Below are positions 50,941 through 55,830 of a DNA stretch of 55,830 nucleotides, in pieces. The stretch is from the IMG/VR virus record IMGVR_UViG_3300033273_000350, positions 1 through 55,830 of that record. The stretch is one strand, 5' to 3'. This DNA comes from a virus. The notes beneath the pieces were generated by a model. It saw only the letters and a list, made by a program, of their open reading frames with translations, did no database searches and was not told the origin of the DNA. Position numbers and translations under genes: made by a program. Position 1 is the first letter of the stretch. Each line of letters begins with the position of its first letter.

Positions 50941-51354
50941 TTATGGTGCTGGTGGGGGTGGTTGTGTGACTTCCCCACTTTCGCTAACTGTTGCAGCAAC
51001 TAATGGAGCACCACCCATGAATACCGTATGACTAAACTGTCCTAATACAGGAGCACCAAAGTTTGTTACAGATCCTGTCGTTGCTGCTGCACCACCATTG
51101 ATTCTAACCGTAGGGTGACCAGTAATTAAAACGTCTGGATGTGGTGGTGGAGGAGGAAAAATTGGTATGGTATGGGGAACGCACATATTGCCCGTAGAAT
51201 GCGCTGGAAGACCATTGATAAACACGTTAGATGAATACCCACCTGTAGGAGGGTGAACGGGACTAGGAGGCGTAGGAACGGGGATAGGGACAGGGTGAAT
51301 GTCATGGTTGCCATACGTCAACCCAGCAAATCTAGCAATCGGTAGTGCTGCCAT
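50941..51354 (-). CDS. PAAR-repeat protein, tail spike tip
   Basis: A 137-residue PAAR protein, the cone that sharpens the central spike beneath the baseplate and may hold a metal ion. The PAAR units read NVFINGLPAHSTGN, then VLITGHPTVRINGGAAATTG and HTVFMGGAPLVAA. There is a His- and Pro-rich stretch near the start (NHDIHPVPIPVPTPPSPVHP) and PPPPPHP in the middle. His and Cys residues around STGNMCVPH fit metal binding. Its ATG overlaps the last base of the upstream structural gene, and it has a late box inside that gene at 51377-51384. Confidence 0.88.
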   Translation of the reverse strand: MAALPIARFAGLTYGNHDIHPVPIPVPTPPSPVHPPTGGYSSNVFINGLPAHSTGNMCVPHTIPIFPPPPPHPDVLITGHPTVRINGGAAATTGSVTNFGAPVLGQFSHTVFMGGAPLVAATVSESGEVTQPPPPAP

Positions 51355-52514
51355 TACTCTACACTAGTGTTCACGTTATTTATTCCTGCCTGCTCATACA
51401 GGAACTGGATTCTCTCGTTTGGAATCTCAGCATTATACCTCACAGGCAAATAGAAATACCAAATATTATTAAGTACATTACTCGCAAACGTCTGGATTGC
51501 CGCCGCTGCTAAACTATCACGTACTAGTTCATCAGGTCCCGTAATAAAATCTGGTGCTACAATCGTGGTACATGCAACTTTGATCGTATACACGATTGCG
51601 TCCATTTCAGAAGTCTTCACCTCTGCAATCATTCCAGCACGAGAGTTACCAGATTCTTCAATCTTTGTTCTGTTCTCCCAATATGCATTACCAAATGTAC
51701 TTGCAATGGTTGGGTCATCATCATAGAGTGCGCTATTAAGATACGATGAGTTTTCAACAAAAGGTTCGTATAAAGTTGCATTGTCATCATACATCGGGAT
51801 CGCGCCCTCGGTGATTTCGGCGTCACGGTACACCCAAATCCCATCAGGTCTTACTTGCAATACCTCGGTGTACTCGTATCCTAACGCATCAGCACCTCCT
51901 GCACCATACTGAGGTTGTCCGTAATTAGTACCGTTAACAATCGTCAACTCCTGATCATAAAACCCCCACTCGGAGCAGTACCCTGAAATTTCAGAAATAC
52001 CTAAAAATCCATTCGTGATGATCGGGGGAATGTAGTTGAGGTTCTGGGCGATCTCTACAGCAGGATCCAAACTACCGTTGAAAGATGGTAATAGATTCAA
52101 CTGCCCCCATGCCTTCTCAATAATATCCCCTCCATACTGTTTGGGTTCATAATTTACTAAGTCGTTCACAGTTTGCTCATCCATGCCTTCGTAATCTGCT
52201 AATTCACGAGGCCACAGGTCAATCCGCTCAATCGTTACATTCATCGTGACAATCCGTTCATCGCTATTGATCGGAACCATCCAAATCTGCGTTGGTTGGA
52301 TCTGTTCATATGTTAACCACGGAGGGGTCTGTGAGATTAACCCTAACTGGAATCCATCGATAATCGCTTGATTGTCCTTTGGATAAAATCGACCAGCATA
52401 AAATGGTACACCGTTCTGACTCTGTAACGTCTGAAGTTTACTGAAGTCCGCTAATTCAATCGGACCAATACCCCCCATCGATGGCGCTAAGAAGTTAATG
52501 AACGGTACTGCCAT
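51354..52514 (-). CDS. Putative virion structural protein, 386 aa
   Basis: Starts MAVPFINFLAPSMGGIGPIE, then YAGRFYPKDNQAIIDGFQLG and TPPWLTYEQIQPTQIWMVPI. The rest is mixed alpha-beta and rich in Tyr, Asn and Pro, ending FYLPVRYNAEIPNERIQFLY. There is no signal peptide, membrane segment or catalytic motif. It lies directly before the PAAR tip gene, which suggests a baseplate hub or spike-region protein (inference). It does not look like T4 gp5 (no lysozyme domain) or gp53. It starts by TAATG overlap with the 92-aa gene. Confidence 0.65.
   Translation of the reverse strand: MAVPFINFLAPSMGGIGPIELADFSKLQTLQSQNGVPFYAGRFYPKDNQAIIDGFQLGLISQTPPWLTYEQIQPTQIWMVPINSDERIVTMNVTIERIDLWPRELADYEGMDEQTVNDLVNYEPKQYGGDIIEKAWGQLNLLPSFNGSLDPAVEIAQNLNYIPPIITNGFLGISEISGYCSEWGFYDQELTIVNGTNYGQPQYGAGGADALGYEYTEVLQVRPDGIWVYRDAEITEGAIPMYDDNATLYEPFVENSSYLNSALYDDDPTIASTFGNAYWENRTKIEESGNSRAGMIAEVKTSEMDAIVYTIKVACTTIVAPDFITGPDELVRDSLAAAAIQTFASNVLNNIWYFYLPVRYNAEIPNERIQFLYEQAGINNVNTSVE
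51377..51384 (-). promoter_or_regulatory. Late promoter box AATAAATA within a coding region
   Basis: T4-type late core on the minus strand inside the last codons of the 386-aa gene (it encodes Ile-Asn within GINN), 22 bases upstream of the PAAR gene ATG. Confidence 0.6.
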
Positions 52515-52792
52515 TATCGCGTCGATGCAAATTTATACAAGTCTTTCTTAAGACCTTCTACATTGTTGTGTAGATAATCTAAAGTATCACTGATCTTCTC
52601 GTACTCCGTCGCTGTCGGACGCTTGTACATCAATTGTGGATTCTCTAACTGGGAGACCCTCTGTTCCAAGTTCACTAACCTCTGTGACAGCACGAGGAGT
52701 AGCTCCTCTGTGCTTATCGGCGTATCGGGAGAGGATTGGGGATTCTTCATTTCCTCTGAGGAATCGCTCTGCTGCTTGTTGTTCAAATCCAT
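52514..52792 (-). CDS. Coiled-coil protein overlapping the preceding gene in another frame
   Basis: A 92-residue frame in the +1 register relative to the gene at 52587-52856, overlapping it by about 206 bases. From about residue 30 it is a convincing coiled coil (TEELLLVLSQRLVNLEQRVS) and then a helix (YEKISDTLDYLHNNVEGLKK). The first 25 residues look disordered. It ends at TAATG with the 386-aa gene start. There is no good Shine-Dalgarno before its ATG, so it may be read instead by +1 frameshifting from the overlapping gene, or be a plain overlapping gene. Confidence 0.6.
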   Translation of the reverse strand: MDLNNKQQSDSSEEMKNPQSSPDTPISTEELLLVLSQRLVNLEQRVSQLENPQLMYKRPTATEYEKISDTLDYLHNNVEGLKKDLYKFASTR

Positions 52793-52856
52793 CACAAAAT
52801 GCGTCGAAGTTATCTAAGATCTGTTGATACATGTTTAGGTCGGGTTTTTCAGTCAT
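52587..52856 (-). CDS. Hypothetical protein, 89 aa, overlapping the coiled-coil gene
   Basis: Starts MTEKPDLNMYQQILDNFDAF and continues CDGFEQQAAERFLRGNEESP, a well-formed acidic helical region. The second half (VTEVSELGTEGLPVRESTID) is less convincing and lies in the overlap with the coiled-coil frame. The late box at 52914-52921 is 58 bases upstream. It may be an independent protein, or the 0-frame part of a frameshifted pair. Confidence 0.55.
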   Translation of the reverse strand: MTEKPDLNMYQQILDNFDAFCDGFEQQAAERFLRGNEESPILSRYADKHRGATPRAVTEVSELGTEGLPVRESTIDVQASDSDGVREDQ

Positions 52857-52913
52857 TTTTTTGCTGGGAAATTTTTTTCGATTTCAAGGTTTTGAAAAAC
52901 CGATTTTCAAAAT

Positions 52914-52921
52914 TATTTATC
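52914..52921 (-). promoter_or_regulatory. Late promoter box GATAAATA
   Basis: T4-type late core on the minus strand. It marks the switch from the GC-rich small-gene cluster to the late structural region. The leader between it and the ATG at 52856 contains GGTTTT/AAAACC, a weak hairpin. Confidence 0.65.
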
Positions 52922-52983
52922 GGTCGTCTGGATACTTTTGTAGGTTAGGAAGGACCCACGTTTTTCGCTTGGCGACCACTTAT

Positions 52984-53023
52984 AAAATCGGCACACCCCC
53001 AAACACTGTCGGGGGTGGGTGCC
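52984..53023 (-). terminator. GC-rich hairpin ending the small-gene cluster
   Basis: Minus-strand GGCA-(3 nt)-ACCCCC, a loop of about 10 bases, GGGGGT-(1 nt)-TGCC, followed by GATTTTAT. It lies just past the stop of the HicA-like gene and is a probable terminator for the small-gene cluster. The rest of 52857-53032 holds only this hairpin and the late promoter. Confidence 0.65.
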
Positions 53024-53025
53024 GT

Positions 53026-53041
53026 GGGGGTGCTATGCTGC
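53026..53041. repeat. 16-bp direct repeat, copy 1
   Basis: The plus-strand sequence GGGGGTGCTATGCTGC occurs here, overlapping the 3' end of the HicA-like gene, and again at 53468-53483. The two copies are identical. Confidence 0.7.
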
Positions 53042-53203
53042 TGTGAGTTGCTTAGCGATGTTGCGGGCGACGAAGGGGCGGCATCGGTAGGGGATGGTGA
53101 CCTGCTCGCTGTCGCCTCGTCTCCAAATCTCATGCTTGCCGCCGTTGCGGTGCTTAATCCATCCCTGATGCTTGGCGAGTTTCCTGAGTTGCTTGTCGGT
53201 CAT
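53033..53203 (-). CDS. HicA-like (YcfA fold) small protein
   Basis: A 56-residue frame: MTDKQLRKLAKHQGWIKHRN, then GGKHEIWRRGDSEQVTIPYR, then a helix ARNIAKQL. The order helix, GW, strand, G-K-H-x-x-x, turn, VTIP, helix is the double-stranded-RNA-binding-like fold of HicA mRNA interferases. Their catalytic His sits in a GSHHxY motif, here GGKHEIW (H24). The first gene of the pair is joined by ATGA, as in toxin-antitoxin operons, but its product does not look like HicB. It may be a toxin, an RNA-binding protein, or a domesticated HicA relative. Confidence 0.55.
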   Translation of the reverse strand: MTDKQLRKLAKHQGWIKHRNGGKHEIWRRGDSEQVTIPYRCRPFVARNIAKQLTAA

Positions 53204-53433
53204 GCTTTGCGGGTTGCTTGCTTAGTGGATCGCTTGCCCTGTAGTCTCTGCCCTTGTGCGCCTCGTGCTGCCCTGCTGCTATCCCTCACGCTTTTATAGG
53301 ATGGGAGAGCGAAGGACTTACCAGCGGCAACTCGGGTCATGACCAGATCGCGGCGGCGTGGTTTGGCAGGTGCTAGGCGGGTCACCGTGTAGGTGCCGTC
53401 AGCGATGCCCTGCTCTAAGGTCTTCAGATCCAT
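53200..53433 (-). CDS. Basic hypothetical protein, 77 aa
   Basis: Starts MDLKTLEQGIADGTYTVTRL, then APAKPRRRDLVMTRVAAGKS, FALPSYKSVRDSSRAARGAQ and a very basic tail. The order VAAGKSFALP, SVRDSSRAA and a lysine/arginine-rich end resembles small phage proteins with GxSFxxP followed by xxR helices, thought to bind nucleic acid. That link is weak. It is coupled by ATGA to the HicA-like gene. Base composition is more GC-rich than the structural genes. Confidence 0.6.
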   Translation of the reverse strand: MDLKTLEQGIADGTYTVTRLAPAKPRRRDLVMTRVAAGKSFALPSYKSVRDSSRAARGAQGQRLQGKRSTKQATRKA

Positions 53434-53467
53434 GGGTTGTGGGTTGATGTGGTTAGTCTACATGGGA

Positions 53468-53483
53468 GGGGGTGCTATGCTGC
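53468..53483. repeat. 16-bp direct repeat, copy 2
   Basis: Second copy of GGGGGTGCTATGCTGC, here in the 67-base gap after the NYETWN-type gene. With the following CCCCCC it forms a GC-rich hairpin that may work as a terminator or RNA stabiliser. Confidence 0.65.
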
Positions 53484-53500
53484 CCCCCTGTTGCATTAGT

Positions 53501-53764
53501 TCACAGATCGCTCAGAAGTTCGTTCATCTCTACGGCATCGATGGCAGGGTCATCCCAACGCACGCCGTCGCCAGTCTCACCGATGAACCGACCGACCACG
53601 CCGTCGGTCATGCAGCGAACGAACTTCTGCCAAGGGGTCTCGGTAACATCGCAGAACTCGACGCACGCCTTAGCGGTGTTGTAGAGGAACTCGTCGTTGC
53701 CAACCCAGAGGGCAGCGTTCCACGTTTCGTAGTTGGCGAATCCGTTGTAGGTCGTTGCGGTCAT
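53501..53764 (-). CDS. NYETWN-type small protein (DUF7249-like)
   Basis: An 87-residue protein starting MTATTYNGFANYETWNAALW, followed by VGNDEFLYNTAKACVEFCDV. The signature NYETWNxALW and the following (N/D)-E-x-LY define a small family widespread in phages and cyanobacteria, which I recall as DUF7249; function unknown. I start at the ATG at 53764. An in-frame ATG at 53788 is part of the TATAAT-G promoter sequence shared with two other genes and is therefore unlikely to be the start. Confidence 0.75.
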   Translation of the reverse strand: MTATTYNGFANYETWNAALWVGNDEFLYNTAKACVEFCDVTETPWQKFVRCMTDGVVGRFIGETGDGVRWDDPAIDAVEMNELLSDL

Positions 53765-53771
53765 GTCGTTT

Positions 53772-53808
53772 GTTTGAACTGAAGTCATTATAAGGGGTCA
53801 GCGGCGGA
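53772..53808 (-). promoter_or_regulatory. 37-bp promoter cassette, copy 1
   Basis: Identical over 37 bases to 54008-54044. On the minus strand it contains GCTGACCCC, then TATAAT at 53787-53792, then GACTTCAGTTCAAAC leading to the ATG about 20 bases on. No -35 hexamer is seen. A diverged third copy is at 55414-55450. Confidence 0.65.
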
Positions 53809-53841
53809 GTCTGGGGGTGATGGTGGACACCCCCTCAACCG

Positions 53842-54000
53842 TCACTCCTCGGAGCACTCGAAGTCATCCTGCAGGTAGTAGGGCAGGGCGTCACGCTTGA
53901 CGAGTTCATCGTAGCAGGCGTCGAACTGCACGTCGTCGTGGTTCACGTTGGCGTCATCCAACAGGGAGAGCACTTCGTCGTTGGAGAGGGTGGCGAACAT
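53842..54000 (-). CDS. Small acidic protein, 52 aa
   Basis: Starts MFATLSNDEVLSLLDDANVN and ends DALPYYLQDDFECSEE. It is acidic and helical. The segment NDEVLSLLDDANVNHDDVQF followed by ACYDELVKRDALP resembles many small phage early proteins but no named family. Start chosen at 54000; the in-frame ATG at 54024 lies in the promoter cassette. Confidence 0.65.
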   Translation of the reverse strand: MFATLSNDEVLSLLDDANVNHDDVQFDACYDELVKRDALPYYLQDDFECSEE

Positions 54001-54007
54001 CGGTTTC

Positions 54008-54044
54008 GTTTGAACTGAAGTCATTATAAGGGGTCAGCGGCGGA
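54008..54044 (-). promoter_or_regulatory. 37-bp promoter cassette, copy 2
   Basis: Identical 37-base copy with TATAAT at 54023-54028. Its upstream end also encodes the last residues (VRR and stop) of the 38-aa membrane peptide. Confidence 0.65.
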
Positions 54045-54150
54045 CTTGTGCCGCGATGGTGTCCAGTACGTCTGCTGTCACAACCCGAACGGGTCGGATC
54101 GGTTCCCACAGCAGATAGAGCAGACCAGCGGCAACGATCAACTTAAGCAT
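54034..54150 (-). CDS. Single-pass membrane peptide, 38 aa
   Basis: A short frame encoding MLKLIVAAGLLYLLWEPIRP followed by VRVVTADVLDTIAAQVRR. Residues 2-15 form a hydrophobic membrane helix, and the C-terminal part is amphipathic. There is no recognised family. It sits between the 52-aa and 60-aa genes and ends inside the promoter cassette. It is probably a small early protein acting at the host membrane (inference). Confidence 0.55.
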   Translation of the reverse strand: MLKLIVAAGLLYLLWEPIRPVRVVTADVLDTIAAQVRR

Positions 54151-54203
54151 GGTGCGTCTGTGGTAGGATGGAGAGCGGGGTTTGCTCAGTGCTGCCCACA
54201 TGA

Positions 54204-54386
54204 TCAGTACCCGTAACGCTGGCGGCGTCGCTCGGTCTCGTAGCGGCGGCGGTCGTAATCCTCAGCGGTGAAGTAGTCGTCGAAGTCACCGTCGCCCATG
54301 TCGTTGGCGTAGTTGGCGGGTTGCTGCCCTGCACGACCAGCGAGGGCGGCGAAGGTGAAGCGGTCGAAGTTGGGTTGTTTGTTCAT
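54204..54386 (-). CDS. Small hypothetical protein, 60 aa
   Basis: MNKQPNFDRFTFAALAGRAG, then a linker with NDMGDGDFDDYFTAEDYDRR and a very basic end RRYETERRRQRYGY. It splits into a hydrophobic first third, an acidic middle and an arginine/tyrosine-rich tail. No family recognised. A good sigma70 promoter lies directly upstream (54393-54421), and its start site would almost coincide with the ATG, so the mRNA may be leaderless. Confidence 0.6.
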   Translation of the reverse strand: MNKQPNFDRFTFAALAGRAGQQPANYANDMGDGDFDDYFTAEDYDRRRYETERRRQRYGY

Positions 54387-54392
54387 GCTCTT

Positions 54393-54421
54393 AATATGGC
54401 ACAGAATCGGGCAAAAGTCAA
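54393..54421 (-). promoter_or_regulatory. Sigma70-type promoter of the 60-aa gene
   Basis: Minus strand: TTGACT (54416-54421), a 17-base spacer, CATATT (54393-54398), then AAGAGC and the ATG at 54386. The -35 overlaps the stop of the upstream 78-aa gene. Confidence 0.65.
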
Positions 54422-54654
54422 GCGATGGTGGACACTGCCTCAGGTGTCACAGTCTCGTCCTTGTGGACCCGCACCCAGCGGATAGGATCGCCACCTGGGG
54501 TCACTCGCCAGATCATCATTTCCTCGCCGTGGTTCATCTCCTGCCACAGGGCAGCGATCTTATAGGCGTGGGACATATCTACCGCCCAGTCGCACCCGTA
54601 GGAATCGAAGTTGCCCCAGGCGGCAGGTTGAACGGCGAAGGTCGGTTTGGTCAT
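54418..54654 (-). CDS. Hypothetical protein, 78 aa
   Basis: Starts MTKPTFAVQPAAWGNFDSYG, then CDWAVDMSHAYKIAALWQEM and EMMIWRVTPGGDPIRWVRVH. It is rich in Trp (five residues) and has one Cys. No family recognised. A TTGTGG-16-TACAAT pair lies upstream of the gene. Its last codons (VTPEAVSTIA) resemble, at DNA level, a short stretch in the gap at 53809-53841, a possible trace of duplication. Confidence 0.65.
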   Translation of the reverse strand: MTKPTFAVQPAAWGNFDSYGCDWAVDMSHAYKIAALWQEMNHGEEMMIWRVTPGGDPIRWVRVHKDETVTPEAVSTIA

Positions 54655-54685
54655 GTGCTTTGCTTTGTTCCCTGTATTGTAGACC

Positions 54686-54781
54686 CTAGCGGCGACCCCA
54701 CAACCACTTGAGGGCCAGTTTCCAGATCGTCACACCCTGGTGGCGATAGATGGGATGATGGGGCAGACTAGCGGATGCCAT
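54686..54781 (-). CDS. Possible tiny basic peptide, 31 aa
   Basis: A frame encoding MASASLPHHPIYRHQGVTIW followed by KLALKWLWGRR. It has a Trp-rich, basic amphipathic C-terminus. Short and without known relatives, it is supported mainly by filling the gap between two small genes with tight spacing (6 bases after the upstream stop) in a cluster with no other long gaps. Confidence 0.4.
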   Translation of the reverse strand: MASASLPHHPIYRHQGVTIWKLALKWLWGRR

Positions 54782-54787
54782 TTGTCT

Positions 54788-54994
54788 TTAGTTAGCGTCA
54801 GGGATTAGATCGATCAAAGTATCTTCGTCGTATAATTCTACGATCTCATCAGTGATCTCGTCCCATGTCAATCTATCGTATTCACGATCTAACAAATCAG
54901 CACACATATGCACGAGGGAATCAGTATCCATCCCCTCTATAATATGCCAAACATAGTTCTCAACAAGTTGGCGGCGGTCTGCTTCGGAAGGCAT
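54788..54994 (-). CDS. Acidic hypothetical protein, 68 aa
   Basis: Starts MPSEADRRQLVENYVWHIIE and ends IVELYDEDTLIDLIPDAN. Helical and acidic throughout, with the SLVHMCADLLDREYDRLTWD segment typical of a small cyanophage family whose function I do not know. The ATG at 54994 is preferred over an in-frame TTG at 55000. Confidence 0.68.
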   Translation of the reverse strand: MPSEADRRQLVENYVWHIIEGMDTDSLVHMCADLLDREYDRLTWDEITDEIVELYDEDTLIDLIPDAN

Positions 54995-55030
54995 AATCAA
55001 ATGATGATGAATGTGTGGACTAAATGTTGC

Positions 55031-55399
55031 TCAGACGAGCAGGTCAGATGCAGTCAGAGCACCCAATCGCATACCAGAGCGAAACTCAGTGACGAAGAAT
55101 TCAGTGCCATTGTAGAGACGAATGAACCACTGATAGTTCTTCTGGAAGATACCCTCACCAGAAATACCATGCTCGGTGAGAATAGCATTCAGGCGAGATT
55201 TGGTGGTGTTAGATTGATGCCCACCATCAAACAATTTGATGAAGTCATCACCAACCTCAGCAATCTTGTTGCCGTAGAGGTACACATGAGACACGGGAGG
55301 GTTCACATTGTCGCAAGTGTGGATCACCTCAGTATTAGACATTTGCCAGTCAGTATTGTTGCTGATAGCGTTGTTCATCTGCTGTTCGATCTTACGCAT
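55031..55399 (-). CDS. Hypothetical protein, 122 aa, of a small cyanophage/bacterial family
   Basis: Starts MRKIEQQMNNAISNNTDWQM. The core VYLYGNKIAEVGDDFIKLFD with GGHQSNTTKSRLNAIL, then GISGEGIFQKNYQWFIRLYN and a C-terminal EFFVTEF strand, recalls a family seen in phages and bacteria (pattern HGNxIAxx, WQSxTTKSRLNAI, FQKxxxWF). No function is known to me. The promoter is the diverged third copy of the 37-bp cassette at 55414-55450. Here the ATG within TATAATG is out of frame with the gene, which shows the cassette is regulatory and not coding. Confidence 0.72.
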   Translation of the reverse strand: MRKIEQQMNNAISNNTDWQMSNTEVIHTCDNVNPPVSHVYLYGNKIAEVGDDFIKLFDGGHQSNTTKSRLNAILTEHGISGEGIFQKNYQWFIRLYNGTEFFVTEFRSGMRLGALTASDLLV

Positions 55400-55413
55400 G
55401 ATTTGAAGCGGTT

Positions 55414-55450
55414 TGGTTGAACTGAAATCATTATAGGCACAGGGTCAGCG
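55414..55450 (-). promoter_or_regulatory. 37-bp promoter cassette, diverged copy 3
   Basis: Shares CGCTGACCC, TATAATGA and TTTCAGTTCAA with the two identical copies, with a slightly longer middle. TATAAT is at 55430-55435. It drives the 122-aa gene. Confidence 0.6.
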
Positions 55451-55488
55451 AGAATGCTGGGGTCACTGTGCCACTAGTCCGACTGTCC

Positions 55489-55665
55489 CTAGTAGCGAAG
55501 GTCAGTCAAGTTTTGATGGTAGATCACCTCTACCTGGTCCCATTGTTCCTCAGTCAGCGCACCACAATGCGCCTCCATGTAATCATAAACCATACACCAA
55601 TCAGCGTCCATATCATCAATGAACTGTTGGAGAGATTCGAGAACAGAGTTAAACATGTCAGACAT
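55489..55665 (-). CDS. Small acidic protein, 58 aa
   Basis: A frame encoding MSDMFNSVLESLQQFIDDMD, then ADWCMVYDYMEAHCGALTEE and a C-terminal QWDQVEVIYHQNLTDLRY. It is acidic and helical with two Cys. No family recognised. It overlaps the end of the next upstream gene by 8 bases, which supports both frames being real. The 38 bases downstream, before the promoter cassette, hold nothing else. Confidence 0.65.
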   Translation of the reverse strand: MSDMFNSVLESLQQFIDDMDADWCMVYDYMEAHCGALTEEQWDQVEVIYHQNLTDLRY

Positions 55666-55830
55666 AGTTTCGGAGACCGTTGAGGAAATCTGCCATCGCT
55701 TCCTCGTATTCTTCGTAGGTAGCGAAGCGATCAGCGAAGCGAGCGGGCACCTTACCCGTAGAGGGTTGTGCCTTGGGCAGGTCCCGACCCTTGGCGAGGA
55801 TCTGCTGAGCGTAGGGGTTGTTCGTTTGAT
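55658..55830 (-). CDS. Hypothetical protein, C-terminal part (cut by window edge)
   Basis: The last 56 residues of a frame open to the window end: QTNNPYAQQILAKGRDLPKA, then QPSTGKVPARFADRFATYEE and YEEAMADFLNGLRNYV. The middle is basic and the end acidic and helical. The start lies outside the window, and no family can be named. The 8-base overlap with the 58-aa gene and a cyanobacteria-like codon use (GC-rich third positions) support it as a real gene. Confidence 0.6.
   Translation of the reverse strand, partial: QTNNPYAQQILAKGRDLPKAQPSTGKVPARFADRFATYEEYEEAMADFLNGLRNYV

Noticed and set aside
51354-52514. Identification of the 386-aa protein as T4 gp5 or gp53
   Set aside because: There is no lysozyme domain or OB-fold signature and the N-terminus does not match gp53. 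Position alone is not enough.
53764-53788. A shared MTSVQT N-terminus in the 87-aa and 52-aa proteins
   Set aside because: It is the translated 37-bp promoter cassette. In the third copy the same ATG is out of frame, so the real starts are downstream.
54313-54711. A 132-residue plus-strand open frame
   Set aside because: It lies opposite three minus-strand genes with good promoters and spacing, and its product shows no fold-like pattern.
54908-55420. A 170-residue plus-strand open frame
   Set aside because: It is antisense to the 122-aa and 68-aa genes, whose proteins show family patterns and promoter cassettes. It has no promoter of its own, and long antisense frames are common in GC-rich DNA.
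1-55830. tRNA genes, integrase or attachment sites, insertion sequences
   Set aside because: None could be recognised by reading both strands. A covariance-model scan would be needed to exclude a tRNA fully.

Overview
The window is a 55.8 kb piece of a T4-like marine cyanophage genome (the myovirus group that infects Synechococcus and Prochlorococcus). This rests on three things seen in the sequence. The morphogenesis genes run on the minus strand in T4 order, read right to left: a PAAR spike tip, gp25, gp6, a gp7-position giant, gp8, a gp10-position giant, fibres, gp13, gp14, gp15, gp16. NATAAATA late-promoter boxes precede many of these genes. Photosynthesis and carbon-metabolism genes of cyanophage type (plastoquinol terminal oxidase, 6-phosphogluconate dehydrogenase) sit at the left end.

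Layout from left to right. 1-806 (minus): a host-like metabolic operon, consisting of a small unknown protein, PTOX and the start of gnd. 843-5284 (minus): a DUF6321-like protein, small terminase gp16, tail completion gp15, neck proteins gp14 and gp13, and three small late genes. 5363-9777 (plus): the only plus-strand block. It is a tightly coupled six-gene operon with a VirX1-like flavin-dependent halogenase, four 2-oxoglutarate/Fe(II) oxygenases and a methyltransferase. It is driven by a sigma70-type promoter rather than a late promoter, and it is the most interesting system in the window. 9778-50450 (minus): about 40 kb of fibre and baseplate genes, including four giants of 1618, 2827, 3547 and 3573 residues that share a Gly-x-Gly-Tyr beta repeat. 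They also carry embedded cupredoxin-like, YHYH, beta-helix and helical modules. 50480-52856 (minus): small late genes, the PAAR tip protein, an unidentified structural protein, and a pair of genes overlapping in two frames. 53033-55830 (minus): a markedly more GC-rich cluster of at least twelve small genes, probably early. It has host-like promoters, a duplicated 37-bp promoter cassette and a HicA-like protein.

How the parts fit together. The minus-strand late genes build neck, baseplate and fibres. Factor-independent terminators lie at 4461-4498, 9661-9690, 35687-35716, 50697-50740 and 52984-53023, several of them next to or overlapping the next late promoter. The island, the metabolic operon and the GC-rich cluster carry TATAAT-type boxes and probably work earlier in infection. 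All functional calls are from reading the sequences; no database search or computation was run.
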